Origin: an uncultured Roseburia sp.
Lineage (GTDB): Bacteria; Bacillota; Clostridia; Lachnospirales; Lachnospiraceae
Direction: 5' to 3'
DNA length: 64,000 nt
Assembly: GCA_945787015.1 (NCBI GenBank)
Contig: CALZGM010000015.1
Span: 16,232 to 80,231 of the forward strand
The position numbers were made by a program, and so were the translations under genes. Below are positions 42,091 through 49,861 of this stretch, in pieces. The notes beneath the pieces are model-generated. The model ran no database searches, had not been told where the DNA came from, and worked only from the letters and a program-made list of their open reading frames with translations. The number at the start of each line of letters is the position of its first letter. Position 1 is the stretch's first letter.

Positions 42091-42777
42091 TTAATACATG
42101 GTCCTTAATACCATCGCCGAAGCTGCAAGCATCATTACAAAAAAACCGATAAACGAAAGTAAATAAACGCAAACCGTGTATACAATCGGCCCCGCTTTTT
42201 TCTGTCCCAAAAGATATGCTCTCCAGATGAAATAAGCCGGACGCAGAAAAATCGCAAATAAAATGGCACCGGTAATTTTGTTTCCTGCTTTATACAGCTG
42301 TCGGATATCAAATACAAAAAGTACCACCGTTGCTATAAAAATAAAATCTCCAAAGGTTGATAATACAGAAAAAAGTGGCTGTTCTGCTATTGCAAGAGTC
42401 GCATTCACTACTTCTTCCAGACTATTTCCAATGTGATAAGCTTCTGCTGACAGCATGGTTGTCACTAGGTTAATGATTCCGGTTATTGCAATCAACACCA
42501 TCAGAATATATGCAAATACCTGCTTTACTTTCTGCTTTGGCTCCTCATACGGTGTATACTGCTGGTATGGATTCTGTTGATATGGGTTCTGCCACTGCTG
42601 ATATGGATTCTCCTGATACGGATTTTCCTGGTATGGATTCTGCTCCTGCATATTGAGTTCCTGCTGTGCGTTTTCCTGCTCTTCCTGCATCTGCTGCTGA
42701 TAAGCAGTTCTTCCATACTTTGTACTCGGGCGTTGTTCTATTACTACCTCTTCGTTGTTTTGATTCATTTCTTCCAT
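42091..42777 (-). CDS. Membrane protein with NPYQ repeat region
   Basis: 228 residues. Residues about 35-80 are Gln/Asn/Tyr-rich with repeated NPYQ(E/Q) units (NPYQENPYQENPYQQ), then four TM helices (about 88-112, 135-155, 165-180, 195-222). Similar proteins with a Pro/Gln-rich cytosolic head and a small membrane domain are common in Clostridia and uncharacterised. 18 bp after ksgA; last gene before the terminator. Confidence 0.75.
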   Translation of the reverse strand: MEEMNQNNEEVVIEQRPSTKYGRTAYQQQMQEEQENAQQELNMQEQNPYQENPYQENPYQQWQNPYQQNPYQQYTPYEEPKQKVKQVFAYILMVLIAITGIINLVTTMLSAEAYHIGNSLEEVVNATLAIAEQPLFSVLSTFGDFIFIATVVLFVFDIRQLYKAGNKITGAILFAIFLRPAYFIWRAYLLGQKKAGPIVYTVCVYLLSFIGFFVMMLAASAMVLRTMY

Positions 42778-42795
42778 GATAATTTCTCCCTTACT

Positions 42796-43680
42796 TCATT
42801 TCTGTTTTTTATCGGCAAGTTTCTTCCCTACAATATTACTAAGTTTCGCAAACTGCTCTAAGGTCAATACCTCACCACGAATCGTTACCGGAACGCCCAG
42901 TTCTTCGATGCTTTCCTGTATTTCTGTTTTAGAGAGCGGAATATCCGGTGCATTGCCAAGTCCGTTTGCCAGTGTTTTTCTTCGCTGATTAAAAGATGCG
43001 CGGATTAAGCGGAACATTAGTTTTTCATTTTCTACCTGCACCGGTGGTGCACTATGTCTGGTCAGGCGAATGACCGCGCTACCTACATTCGGTCTTGGCA
43101 TAAAACAGTTTGGCGGAACATTTGCCACAATTTCCGGCTTTGCATAATACTGCACCGCCAGAGATAATGCGCCATAATCCTTGGTCCCCGGTCCCACCTG
43201 CATACGGTCTGCCACTTCCTTTTGCACCATAATCGTAATGCTGTCAATCGGCACATGGCTTTCAAACAATCCCATGATAATCGGCGTCGTAATGTAATAC
43301 GGAAGATTCGCTACTACTTTAATTGGCCTACCACCGTTTTTTTCCTGCGCCAGACGGTTAATGTCCACCTTTAAGATATCCTCATTGATAACCTCCACGT
43401 TATCATATGCGCTTAACGTATCCGCAAGAATCGGAATTAAGTTTTTGTCGATTTCCACCGCAGCCACTTCTCTTGCGTTCTCACAGAGATACTGGGTCAT
43501 GGTTCCGATTCCCGGACCAATCTCTAAGACAAAATCATCCTTTGTAATATGAGACTCTTCTATGATTTTATCCAGTACATGGGTGTCAATCAAGAAATTT
43601 TGTCCGAATTTTTTCTGAAAATTAAAATTATATTTCTGCAAAACCGCAATGGTATTTGCCGGAATTCCTAATGTTGCCAT
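42796..43680 (-). CDS. rsmA: 16S rRNA (A1518/A1519-N6,N6)-dimethyltransferase
   Basis: 294 residues, standard RsmA/KsgA length. FGQNFLIDTHVLDKI, motif I VLEIGPGIGTMTQYLCE and catalytic NLPYYITTPIIM are all present, and RASFNQRRKTLANGL is in the C-terminal domain. It dimethylates two adenines in helix 45 during 30S maturation. 11 bp after a small unknown gene, in one operon. Confidence 0.95.
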   Translation of the reverse strand: MATLGIPANTIAVLQKYNFNFQKKFGQNFLIDTHVLDKIIEESHITKDDFVLEIGPGIGTMTQYLCENAREVAAVEIDKNLIPILADTLSAYDNVEVINEDILKVDINRLAQEKNGGRPIKVVANLPYYITTPIIMGLFESHVPIDSITIMVQKEVADRMQVGPGTKDYGALSLAVQYYAKPEIVANVPPNCFMPRPNVGSAVIRLTRHSAPPVQVENEKLMFRLIRASFNQRRKTLANGLGNAPDIPLSKTEIQESIEELGVPVTIRGEVLTLEQFAKLSNIVGKKLADKKQK

Positions 43681-43691
43681 ATGTTCTCCAT

Positions 43692-44102
43692 TTATTTCGC
43701 AAGCTTTTCATCAAACAGTCTGTCTAAAAATTCCTGATACAGCCGCTGATAGGTTTCTCCGTAAATGCGGGCGATATCTCCACCCTTTCCACCATTCATC
43801 TGGGATTCTTCAAAAATCGCAAACGCCGTCTCATAAAGTTCCGGATTTTTGTCATAAAACACTTCCGTCAACCCATCCTGAAAGGTAAACTGTGCTTCCT
43901 GTGATAAGTTTTCCTTAAAATCAGCCTTTGATATACAGCCATTTTCTTCATAATCAGACAAAAAAATGTGTCCGGCTGCCGAGGTCACAAAATCCTCGAA
44001 GGCTTCCTTAACATCTTCATAAGTCACCGGAACATAGTTTTCATTCCAATACGCATCAAATGTTTCTCTGTCCGGGAACTGTGCAAAAATTTCACTTTCC
44101 AT
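43692..44102 (-). CDS. Hypothetical protein, acidic
   Basis: 136 residues, acidic, predicted helical, no TM or known motif. Contains QFTFQDGLTEVFYDKNPELYETAFAIFEESQMNGGKGGDIARIYGE. Lies between the methyltransferase and rsmA with 20 and 11 bp gaps, so it is co-transcribed. Not recognised. Confidence 0.7.
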   Translation of the reverse strand: MESEIFAQFPDRETFDAYWNENYVPVTYEDVKEAFEDFVTSAAGHIFLSDYEENGCISKADFKENLSQEAQFTFQDGLTEVFYDKNPELYETAFAIFEESQMNGGKGGDIARIYGETYQRLYQEFLDRLFDEKLAK

Positions 44103-44122
44103 TTCTCTTACCTCTGTTTTTT

Positions 44123-45169
44123 CTATATCTTACCACTTTCTTTCAAAAGTGTATATAAAGTTGGCGTCACGTAGAATTCTTCCATGACAGCTTCCACTTC
44201 CCCAAGATACTTTTTCTTAACGGCTGCCGGAACGACCGGCTTACGGATGGCACGAATCAAAATATTTTTGGGTGTACGGGCAAAATCCACAAATTCCAAA
44301 AGTTGTGTCCTATAACCGCAGCACTCTAACAGGTTCGCACGGATGGCATCCGTTGTAAGGGCCGCGAAACGCTCTTTTACAATACCATATCTGGTCAAAA
44401 GCGACAAGTCATCTGTCTGCATCTGTTTATTTAGTTCATGCTGACAGCACGGAACGGAAAAAATCATCTTCGCATTCCAGCAAACTGCATTATACAGTGC
44501 AAAATCGGTAGCCGTATCGCAGGCATGCAGGGTCACAACCATATCCACATCAAACGGCGCCTTAAAGCCATTGATATCGCCCATTTCAAAATGCAGATTC
44601 TCATAGCCATATTTTTCTGCAGTTTCATTGCACTTCTTTATTACATCTGCCTTTAAATCCAGCCCCAGCATCTGCACCTTCATGTGACGCACTTCTGTAA
44701 AATAGTAATACATGATAAAAGTCAGATAGGATTTTCCACATCCAAAATCAATGATGTGGATTTCCTCCTTTTGATAATCCCTGATTCCATCGTCAATCAT
44801 CTCGATGAAACGATTAATCTGCCGAAATTTATCGTACATGGATTTGACTACTTTTCCCTCTTTAGTAAAAACGCCCATGTCTACTAAGGGTGGAATGACC
44901 TGGCCTTCTTTCAAAATATAATTCTTTTGGCGGTTGTGGTCTTCATATGTCATATCCCCGGTCTGTGTTCTACAACCTGAAACTTCCGGCATTTTGTCCC
45001 CCCCGGTATCAAGTAATTTTTTTGTTTTATAAGTAACTTTTCCTTTTTTTGATAGTAATAGGATATGCTCTTTTTCGACGTCCCACGCATTTACCTGCAG
45101 GTACGCATCCGAAATCGTATCCAACAAATACTGTTTAAGGGTGTCCGGCTCTATGTTGTCGTGAAACAC
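44123..45169 (-). CDS. SAM-dependent methyltransferase (Methyltransf_32-like), downstream of an in-frame TAG
   Basis: 348 residues from GTG 45169. The methyltransferase core has motif I IIDFGCGKSYLTFIMYYYF, then LGLDLKADVI, FEMGDIN and VTLHACDTATDFALYNAV...SVPCCQHELN, the pattern of Methyltransf_32 (TRM13-like) proteins of Firmicutes. The true gene very probably begins at ATG 45325 (GGGAGAGG four bases upstream): the frame continues unbroken except for TAG at codon 44 (45194-45196). GTG 45169 has only a weak RBS. Either the product is N-terminally truncated, or the gene is inactivated, or the TAG is a sequence error or read through. Confidence 0.75.
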   Translation of the reverse strand: MFHDNIEPDTLKQYLLDTISDAYLQVNAWDVEKEHILLLSKKGKVTYKTKKLLDTGGDKMPEVSGCRTQTGDMTYEDHNRQKNYILKEGQVIPPLVDMGVFTKEGKVVKSMYDKFRQINRFIEMIDDGIRDYQKEEIHIIDFGCGKSYLTFIMYYYFTEVRHMKVQMLGLDLKADVIKKCNETAEKYGYENLHFEMGDINGFKAPFDVDMVVTLHACDTATDFALYNAVCWNAKMIFSVPCCQHELNKQMQTDDLSLLTRYGIVKERFAALTTDAIRANLLECCGYRTQLLEFVDFARTPKNILIRAIRKPVVPAAVKKKYLGEVEAVMEEFYVTPTLYTLLKESGKI

Positions 45170-45325
45170 CTGCTTTTCGGTGTATTTTGCTGCCTAAAAA
45201 TAATCCTTTTTTCGCTCGATTACGATTTTTTTATATGGATTGCTTTTTTCCTGCGGTTTACTGATAATCATTTTTTGAATGGAGCAAGCCACAATCTGAC
45301 TGATGATGTTTTCCAATTCGTTCAT
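45170..45325 (-). pseudogene. 5' part of the methyltransferase gene cut off by TAG
   Basis: ATG 45325 opens MNELENIISQIVACSIQKMI..., reaching KKDYF before TAG (45194-45196); after it AAKYTEKQVFHDNI continues in the same frame into the downstream gene. The sequence on both sides reads as one protein, so a single nonsense change is the simplest explanation. Confidence 0.7.
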
Positions 45326-45400
45326 ATGTCCTCTCCCAAATATCTAATATGAATATTTATAGCATAAAACCTGTGCTCTGTCACCTTTTTGCAGAATTTG

Positions 45401-45442
45401 ATAACAAAAATAGCATCCCAAGTTGATGCTATTCTTGTTATC
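45401..45442 (-). terminator. Terminator after the Rpn-family gene
   Basis: Long near-perfect stem ATAACAAGAATAGCATC / GATGCTATTTTTGTTAT, 7 bases after the stop at 45449. Confidence 0.75.
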
Positions 45443-45448
45443 GTATTC

Positions 45449-46291
45449 TTATTTCCAATATACTTCCATATATTTCTCTGCTTCCTCAGATTTTACAGAG
45501 AATTTTTGAATCACCTTATCTAGGGTATCTTCTTTTGACACATTTAACTCCTGACAAGTTGTTATAAGAGCCTCTATCCCTTTCTCTATCCCTTGTTCAA
45601 TTCCAATCTCTAGAATGTTCATCTTTACTGCCTCCCATTCTTCTGATTCTTTGACCTCAGTTACTATCTTATCTAATGCAACAATCCGTTCATCTTTTAC
45701 CATAATCTCAGGATTGTCTATTCTTGTATCCTTCATATATTGTAACAGACTTACCAGCTCTTTGGAACCATTTTTACTACTCATATTCAAGAATATTTTT
45801 GTTGTCCCGTCTTCTAAATGTAGACCTTCAATTTCTTCGCATTGCTCTGTAAAAGTATACTTAGCTAAATCTTTTTTAAATATGTCATCTTGCGTAATAA
45901 AAATAATTATCGTTGATGGCAAATTCCTATATTTTGTTTCTTTTCCAGACTTTAAAATTGGTGTGTCTATCATGCCTTGATAATATCTGGCACGCTTTGG
46001 CATATGATCTTTATCCGCATGATTTTCCATCTCCATATTTACCTGTCTGTTATCTGTTGTTTCGCCCCACGCATCTAACCTAATTGCGCGCTTTCCATAC
46101 CCATTTAGTATAACCTGCTCAACTTTTACCTCTTTCATTTTTACATCCGGTTCATTCAAAATGATGCTGAGTGCATAACCATATGCTTCCTTATTCTTCA
46201 TAACAGATAAGAACAATGCAAAATCGCTTAAATTAAATCTGTAATCAACTGGAATATATGCTTTTTCCTGCATGTTTATAGTGTTTCCCAT
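45449..46291 (-). CDS. Rpn-family PD-(D/E)XK nuclease/putative transposase
   Basis: 280 residues. YRFNLSDFALFLSVMKNKEAYGYALSIILNE, then the nuclease core AIRLDAWGETTDNRQVNMEMENH (D-x(n)-ExE type), KRARYYQGMID, and the C-terminal GIEQGIEKGIEAL repeats. Rpn proteins are DNA endonucleases that promote RecA-independent recombination. ATG 46291 with GGGAGG nine bases upstream is preferred to TTG 46297. Complete, unlike the remnant at 22031. Confidence 0.85.
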   Translation of the reverse strand: MGNTINMQEKAYIPVDYRFNLSDFALFLSVMKNKEAYGYALSIILNEPDVKMKEVKVEQVILNGYGKRAIRLDAWGETTDNRQVNMEMENHADKDHMPKRARYYQGMIDTPILKSGKETKYRNLPSTIIIFITQDDIFKKDLAKYTFTEQCEEIEGLHLEDGTTKIFLNMSSKNGSKELVSLLQYMKDTRIDNPEIMVKDERIVALDKIVTEVKESEEWEAVKMNILEIGIEQGIEKGIEALITTCQELNVSKEDTLDKVIQKFSVKSEEAEKYMEVYWK

Positions 46292-46493
46292 AGGCAAACT
46301 CCTCCCGCAAATTAAATTTTATTGTTTTGAAAAATGGCGAATTGCCAAGCTGCCCTATACGGCATAGACTGAATGAATTAATTCTTTAATACATTCATAA
46401 AAAATCAACGAATATACCCACGTATAAATTTATTCATGAGTATATTAGAATTGATATTATAAATATATTAAAAAATACTATCATATGCAATCC

Positions 46494-46507
46494 CGAACAA
46501 ATATTCG
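46494..46507. promoter_or_regulatory. SOS (LexA) box candidate, upstream copy
   Basis: CGAAC-AAAT-ATTCG, one mismatch from the Firmicutes LexA consensus CGAAC-N4-GTTCG, just upstream of the -35 hexamer. Confidence 0.55.
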
Positions 46508-46515
46508 ATTTTATA

Positions 46516-46544
46516 TTGCAAATTTCTTCCATCTGTGTTACTAT
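46516..46544 (+). promoter_or_regulatory. Promoter of the putative SOS operon
   Basis: TTGCAA (46516-46521), 17-bp spacer, TACTAT (46539-46544). Predicted start near 46551, two bases before the downstream LexA box. Confidence 0.65.
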
Positions 46545-46552
46545 CTTTTTAC

Positions 46553-46566
46553 CGAACATCTGTTCT
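46553..46566. promoter_or_regulatory. SOS (LexA) box candidate at the start site
   Basis: CGAAC-ATCT-GTTCT, an exact GAAC-N4-GTTC core, located over the predicted transcription start and 16 bp before the ATG. Confidence 0.75.
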
Positions 46567-46581
46567 TTGGAGGTTTACGTT

Positions 46582-47637
46582 ATGTTAACTTATGGTATCG
46601 ATTTTGATGATGTATTAGCACCTTTCGTTTCCCATGCATGTGACTTGGCAAATGAAGAACATCCCGGCTTAGACGCCAGCCCAAAAGATGTTACCTGCTG
46701 GGGTTATTCCGGTAATGAAAAGATTGAAATTGTAAGTAAATATTACAGCGACGAGCGTGTCTTTGCGCGTCAGCAGATTCCCGAATCTGCAAAAGAGTTC
46801 ATTCACAAGCTCATGAAAAAAGGCCGCGTATACATTATTACCGCTGTCGCGCCTCAATTTATGGCACTTCGCGCGGCACAGATTAAAGAAGCCTTTCCCG
46901 ATTTTCCGGAAGAAAACATTATCATGGGAGCAAATAAGTCCCTGATTCAGTTTGACATCACCTTAGATGACGGACCGAATAATATTTTAAAATCCTGTGC
47001 CAGATTTCCGGTATTATTCCGGCAGCCATGGAACCGCTCCTTGTCCGGAATGCTTTCTGTGAATAACTATGAAGAGTTTTTCCAGCTCATTGAACAGATT
47101 AAATCTTCTTTAGTAGAAGATAAAAAGATTCCGCAGGTTCCGTCTGTGATTGCACTGGTTGGGCCTTCCGGTTCTAATAAAGGAGAGCTGGCAGCTGCTT
47201 TAGAAAAAAAAGCGTTTGCAAAGCGTATCTTTTCTTATTCCACGAACCTTTGCTTTGCTCACCGCTATATTTCCGAGGCAGAATTTGATTCTACAGATTT
47301 TATTGCGCAGACGGTATATGCCGGTACCAGGTATGGAATCTGCAAATCTGACATTGAAGAACATTTAAGCAAAACAGAAAATGTTACTATCGTAACGGAC
47401 ATCTGTGGCGCTGTTGCCCTAAAGCAAACCTATCCGACTCTCATCATTTTCTGCCGTAGAAGCAGGGAGCAGATGATTGAGTGTATTTTAGAAAAGGATA
47501 TCAGTAATGCCGAAAAGAAATGGCGACTGCTTTCTATGGAAAACGAGTTAAAAAATGAAAATTTGTGTGATTATGCAGTCCGCACGGAAAATGTAACTGC
47601 TGCTGCAGATTCCATTATGCTTCTCTTCGAAAAGTAA
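46582..47637 (+). CDS. 5'(3')-nucleotidase fused to a guanylate-kinase-like domain
   Basis: 351 residues. Residues 1-185 are a HAD-type 5'(3')-deoxyribonucleotidase (NT5C): motif I GIDFDDVLAPF, motif II region VYIITAVAP, and DDGP as motif IV. Residues about 198-345 look like guanylate kinase: VIALVGPSGSNKGELAAALEKK, FSYSTN, DIEEHLSKTENVTIVTD. The Walker A is degenerate (SNKG in place of SGKS/T), so kinase activity is doubtful. GGAGG precedes ATG 46582; the frame upstream to 46516 is inside the promoter. First gene of the SOS-type operon, so it may act on nucleotides released or modified during DNA damage. Confidence 0.75.
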   Translation: MLTYGIDFDDVLAPFVSHACDLANEEHPGLDASPKDVTCWGYSGNEKIEIVSKYYSDERVFARQQIPESAKEFIHKLMKKGRVYIITAVAPQFMALRAAQIKEAFPDFPEENIIMGANKSLIQFDITLDDGPNNILKSCARFPVLFRQPWNRSLSGMLSVNNYEEFFQLIEQIKSSLVEDKKIPQVPSVIALVGPSGSNKGELAAALEKKAFAKRIFSYSTNLCFAHRYISEAEFDSTDFIAQTVYAGTRYGICKSDIEEHLSKTENVTIVTDICGAVALKQTYPTLIIFCRRSREQMIECILEKDISNAEKKWRLLSMENELKNENLCDYAVRTENVTAAADSIMLLFEK

Positions 47638-47671
47638 AGCTGATTCATATTTGTAAATGGAGGTTGCCAGT

Positions 47672-49012
47672 ATGAGGATTCAGCAGAATATGTCCCTTAT
47701 GGAGAAGCTTGCCATCTTGTCTGATGCAGCTAAATACGATGTTTCGTGCACATCTTCCGGTGTTGACCGTAAAGGGAATGGAAAGGGCATGGGGAATTCG
47801 ATTGCAGCGGGTATCTGCCACTCCTTTTCCGCAGACGGCAGATGCATCTCTCTCCTTAAGATTTTATTTACCAACGAGTGTATTTTTAATTGTTCCTACT
47901 GTCAGAACAACTGTAATTCCGACGTTCTACGCGCCTCTTTCACCCCGGAGGAAGTCTGTGAGCTTACGTTAGAGTTTTATCGCAGGAATTACATTGAAGG
48001 GTTATTCTTAAGTTCCGGTATTATGGTTAGCCCAAATTACACCATGGACTTAATTTATCAGACCCTATACAAGTTAAGGGTAGAACATCATTTTAACGGT
48101 TACATTCACGTAAAAGCTATTCCGGGCGCCGACCCGCTTCTTGTAGAAAAAACCGGCTTTTTAGCAGACCGAATGAGCATTAATCTAGAGCTCCCTACCG
48201 CAGACAGTCTAAAAAAGTTAGCGCCCTATAAGTCCCGCAATACTATCCTAAAACCGATGCGTCAGATACAAAACGGTATTATAGAAAACAAAAATGAACT
48301 AATGGTTTACCGTAAAACACCAAAGTTCGTTCCCGCCGGGCAGAGTACCCAGATGATTATCGGTGCAACGCCGGAAAATGATTATCAGATTATTAGCGTT
48401 GCAGAAAGTCTTTACAATAAATTTGATTTAAAGCGCGTTTTTTACTCCGCTTTTGTAAATGTAACGAATAATTCTGATTTACCTGCCCTGCCCGGAGGGC
48501 CGCCACTATTACGCGAGCATCGTCTCTATCAGGCCGACTGGCTTTTAAGATTTTATGATTTTAAGGCGGATGAATTGTTGTCGGAGGACAGACCTGACTT
48601 TAACATATTTCTGGACCCGAAGTGTGACTGGGCGATTCGTCACTTGGAATGTTTTCCTGTTGAAATTCATACGGCAGATTATCATACCTTACTTCGTGTA
48701 CCGGGCATTGGTGTAAAGTCTGCCAAACGCATTGTGACAGCGCGACGTAACGGGCGGCTTGATTTTAATGATTTAAAGAAAATTGGTGTTGTATTAAAAC
48801 GAGCACTTTATTTTATCACCTGTTCCGGTAAAATGATGTACCCGACAAAGTTAGAGGAAAATTATATCTGTCAAAATCTGATGGCCGACAAGACACAGAT
48901 TCCAAAGGAAATCCGTGAAAGCGGTTATCAGCAAATAAGTTTATTTGATACAGAACTGGAGGGAAGTTTATGTATATCTTCATCTGCGAAGACAGCCTTG
49001 ATGGGATTTTGA
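47672..49012 (+). CDS. Putative DNA modification/repair radical SAM protein (TIGR03916-like)
   Basis: 446 residues. The radical SAM cluster is CIFNCSYC (CxxxCxxC) in LLKILFTNECIFNCSYCQNNC. The C-terminus has a helix-hairpin-helix DNA-binding motif LLRVPGIGVKSAKRIVTARRNGRLDFNDLKKIGVV. Front part MEKLAILSDAAKYDVSCTSSGVDRKG is characteristic of the family known only as a putative DNA modification/repair protein, always paired with a DUF4130 protein. GGAGG is 8 bases before ATG 47672. Its chemistry is not established. Confidence 0.88.
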   Translation: MRIQQNMSLMEKLAILSDAAKYDVSCTSSGVDRKGNGKGMGNSIAAGICHSFSADGRCISLLKILFTNECIFNCSYCQNNCNSDVLRASFTPEEVCELTLEFYRRNYIEGLFLSSGIMVSPNYTMDLIYQTLYKLRVEHHFNGYIHVKAIPGADPLLVEKTGFLADRMSINLELPTADSLKKLAPYKSRNTILKPMRQIQNGIIENKNELMVYRKTPKFVPAGQSTQMIIGATPENDYQIISVAESLYNKFDLKRVFYSAFVNVTNNSDLPALPGGPPLLREHRLYQADWLLRFYDFKADELLSEDRPDFNIFLDPKCDWAIRHLECFPVEIHTADYHTLLRVPGIGVKSAKRIVTARRNGRLDFNDLKKIGVVLKRALYFITCSGKMMYPTKLEENYICQNLMADKTQIPKEIRESGYQQISLFDTELEGSLCISSSAKTALMGF

Positions 49013-49776
49013 CAGGCATCTACGATGCCTGGACCTATAAAATACAACATAAGGAGATTGCTCATGATGACATCCGACTCGCTTCCTGTGAGCCGGAAAA
49101 TTATGAACTATTTAGTAACTATCTCCGTGTGGAACCCTCAGCCGAGAAAGCAGAAAAGGTCAGCCGTACCCTCTTTGGGAAATTAGGCAGCGAATTTTAT
49201 GAAGCCATTGTATATGCCGCTTTATCAAGAGAACCTGCCGGAAAGGCAGATATGGATAAGGCTGATGCCATTTATAAAACAGTTGTCCTTGCACTGCGCT
49301 CTTCTGCCGAAGAAAAGGTACTTCTCTATTTAGGGGAACCCTGCATTTTCCGCGTTTTTACTCTTTCCCGTGCAACGCATAATGAAGCGCATCACCTAAC
49401 CGGCTTTTTGCGTTTTTCCGAATTAAAAAATGGTGTATTGTTTTCTACCATACACCCCAAAAATCACGTCCTTCCGATTTTAGCAGAGCACTTTACCGAC
49501 CGTTTTCCACAGGAAGATTTTATGATTTATGATGAAACGCGCCAGCTTGCAGCCGTACACCGTGCCGGTAAGAATTTTATGCTGGTAGATGCCTCAGACC
49601 TAAATCAGGAGATTATTCATAACTATTCCGAAGAAGAACAGCAATTCCGTGATTTGTGGCTGACCTTCTTCGACAGCATTGCCATTAAAGCACGTATCAA
49701 TCCAAAGCTCCAGGCGCAAAACATCCCGAAACGGTTCTGGCCGGATGCATTAGAGCTGGCAAGAATGTCTTCCTAA
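48970..49776 (+). CDS. TIGR03915-like/DUF4130 DNA repair partner
   Basis: 268 residues. MYIFICEDSLDGILTGIYDAW, then the DUF4130 core THNEAHHLTGFLRFSELKNGVLFSTIHPKNHVLPILAEHFTDRFPQEDFMIYDETR. DUF4130 also occurs fused to uracil-DNA glycosylase-like proteins, supporting a DNA repair role. It overlaps the radical SAM gene by 43 bp with its own GGAGGG box, so the two are translated from one mRNA. Followed by a terminator. Confidence 0.88.
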   Translation: MYIFICEDSLDGILTGIYDAWTYKIQHKEIAHDDIRLASCEPENYELFSNYLRVEPSAEKAEKVSRTLFGKLGSEFYEAIVYAALSREPAGKADMDKADAIYKTVVLALRSSAEEKVLLYLGEPCIFRVFTLSRATHNEAHHLTGFLRFSELKNGVLFSTIHPKNHVLPILAEHFTDRFPQEDFMIYDETRQLAAVHRAGKNFMLVDASDLNQEIIHNYSEEEQQFRDLWLTFFDSIAIKARINPKLQAQNIPKRFWPDALELARMSS

Positions 49777-49820
49777 ATAATAAAAAGTACACTTTTCGAA
49801 CCTTCTATTATCATAAACGA

Positions 49821-49855
49821 AATTACCGCCGGCGCATTCGCAACCGGCGGTAATT
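49821..49855. terminator. Bidirectional terminator
   Basis: AATTACCGCCGG / CCGGCGGTAATT, perfect 12-bp stem, between the convergent genes ending at 49776 (+) and 49862 (-). Confidence 0.85.
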
Positions 49856-49861
49856 CTTATC

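Noticed and set aside
42525-42716. Repetitive 63-residue ORF on the minus strand
   Set aside because: Shadow frame of the NPYQ-repeat region of the gene at 42091-42777.
45065-45352. 95-residue plus-strand ORF
   Set aside because: Antisense to the methyltransferase 5' region; the opposite strand has RBS and protein homology on both sides of the TAG.
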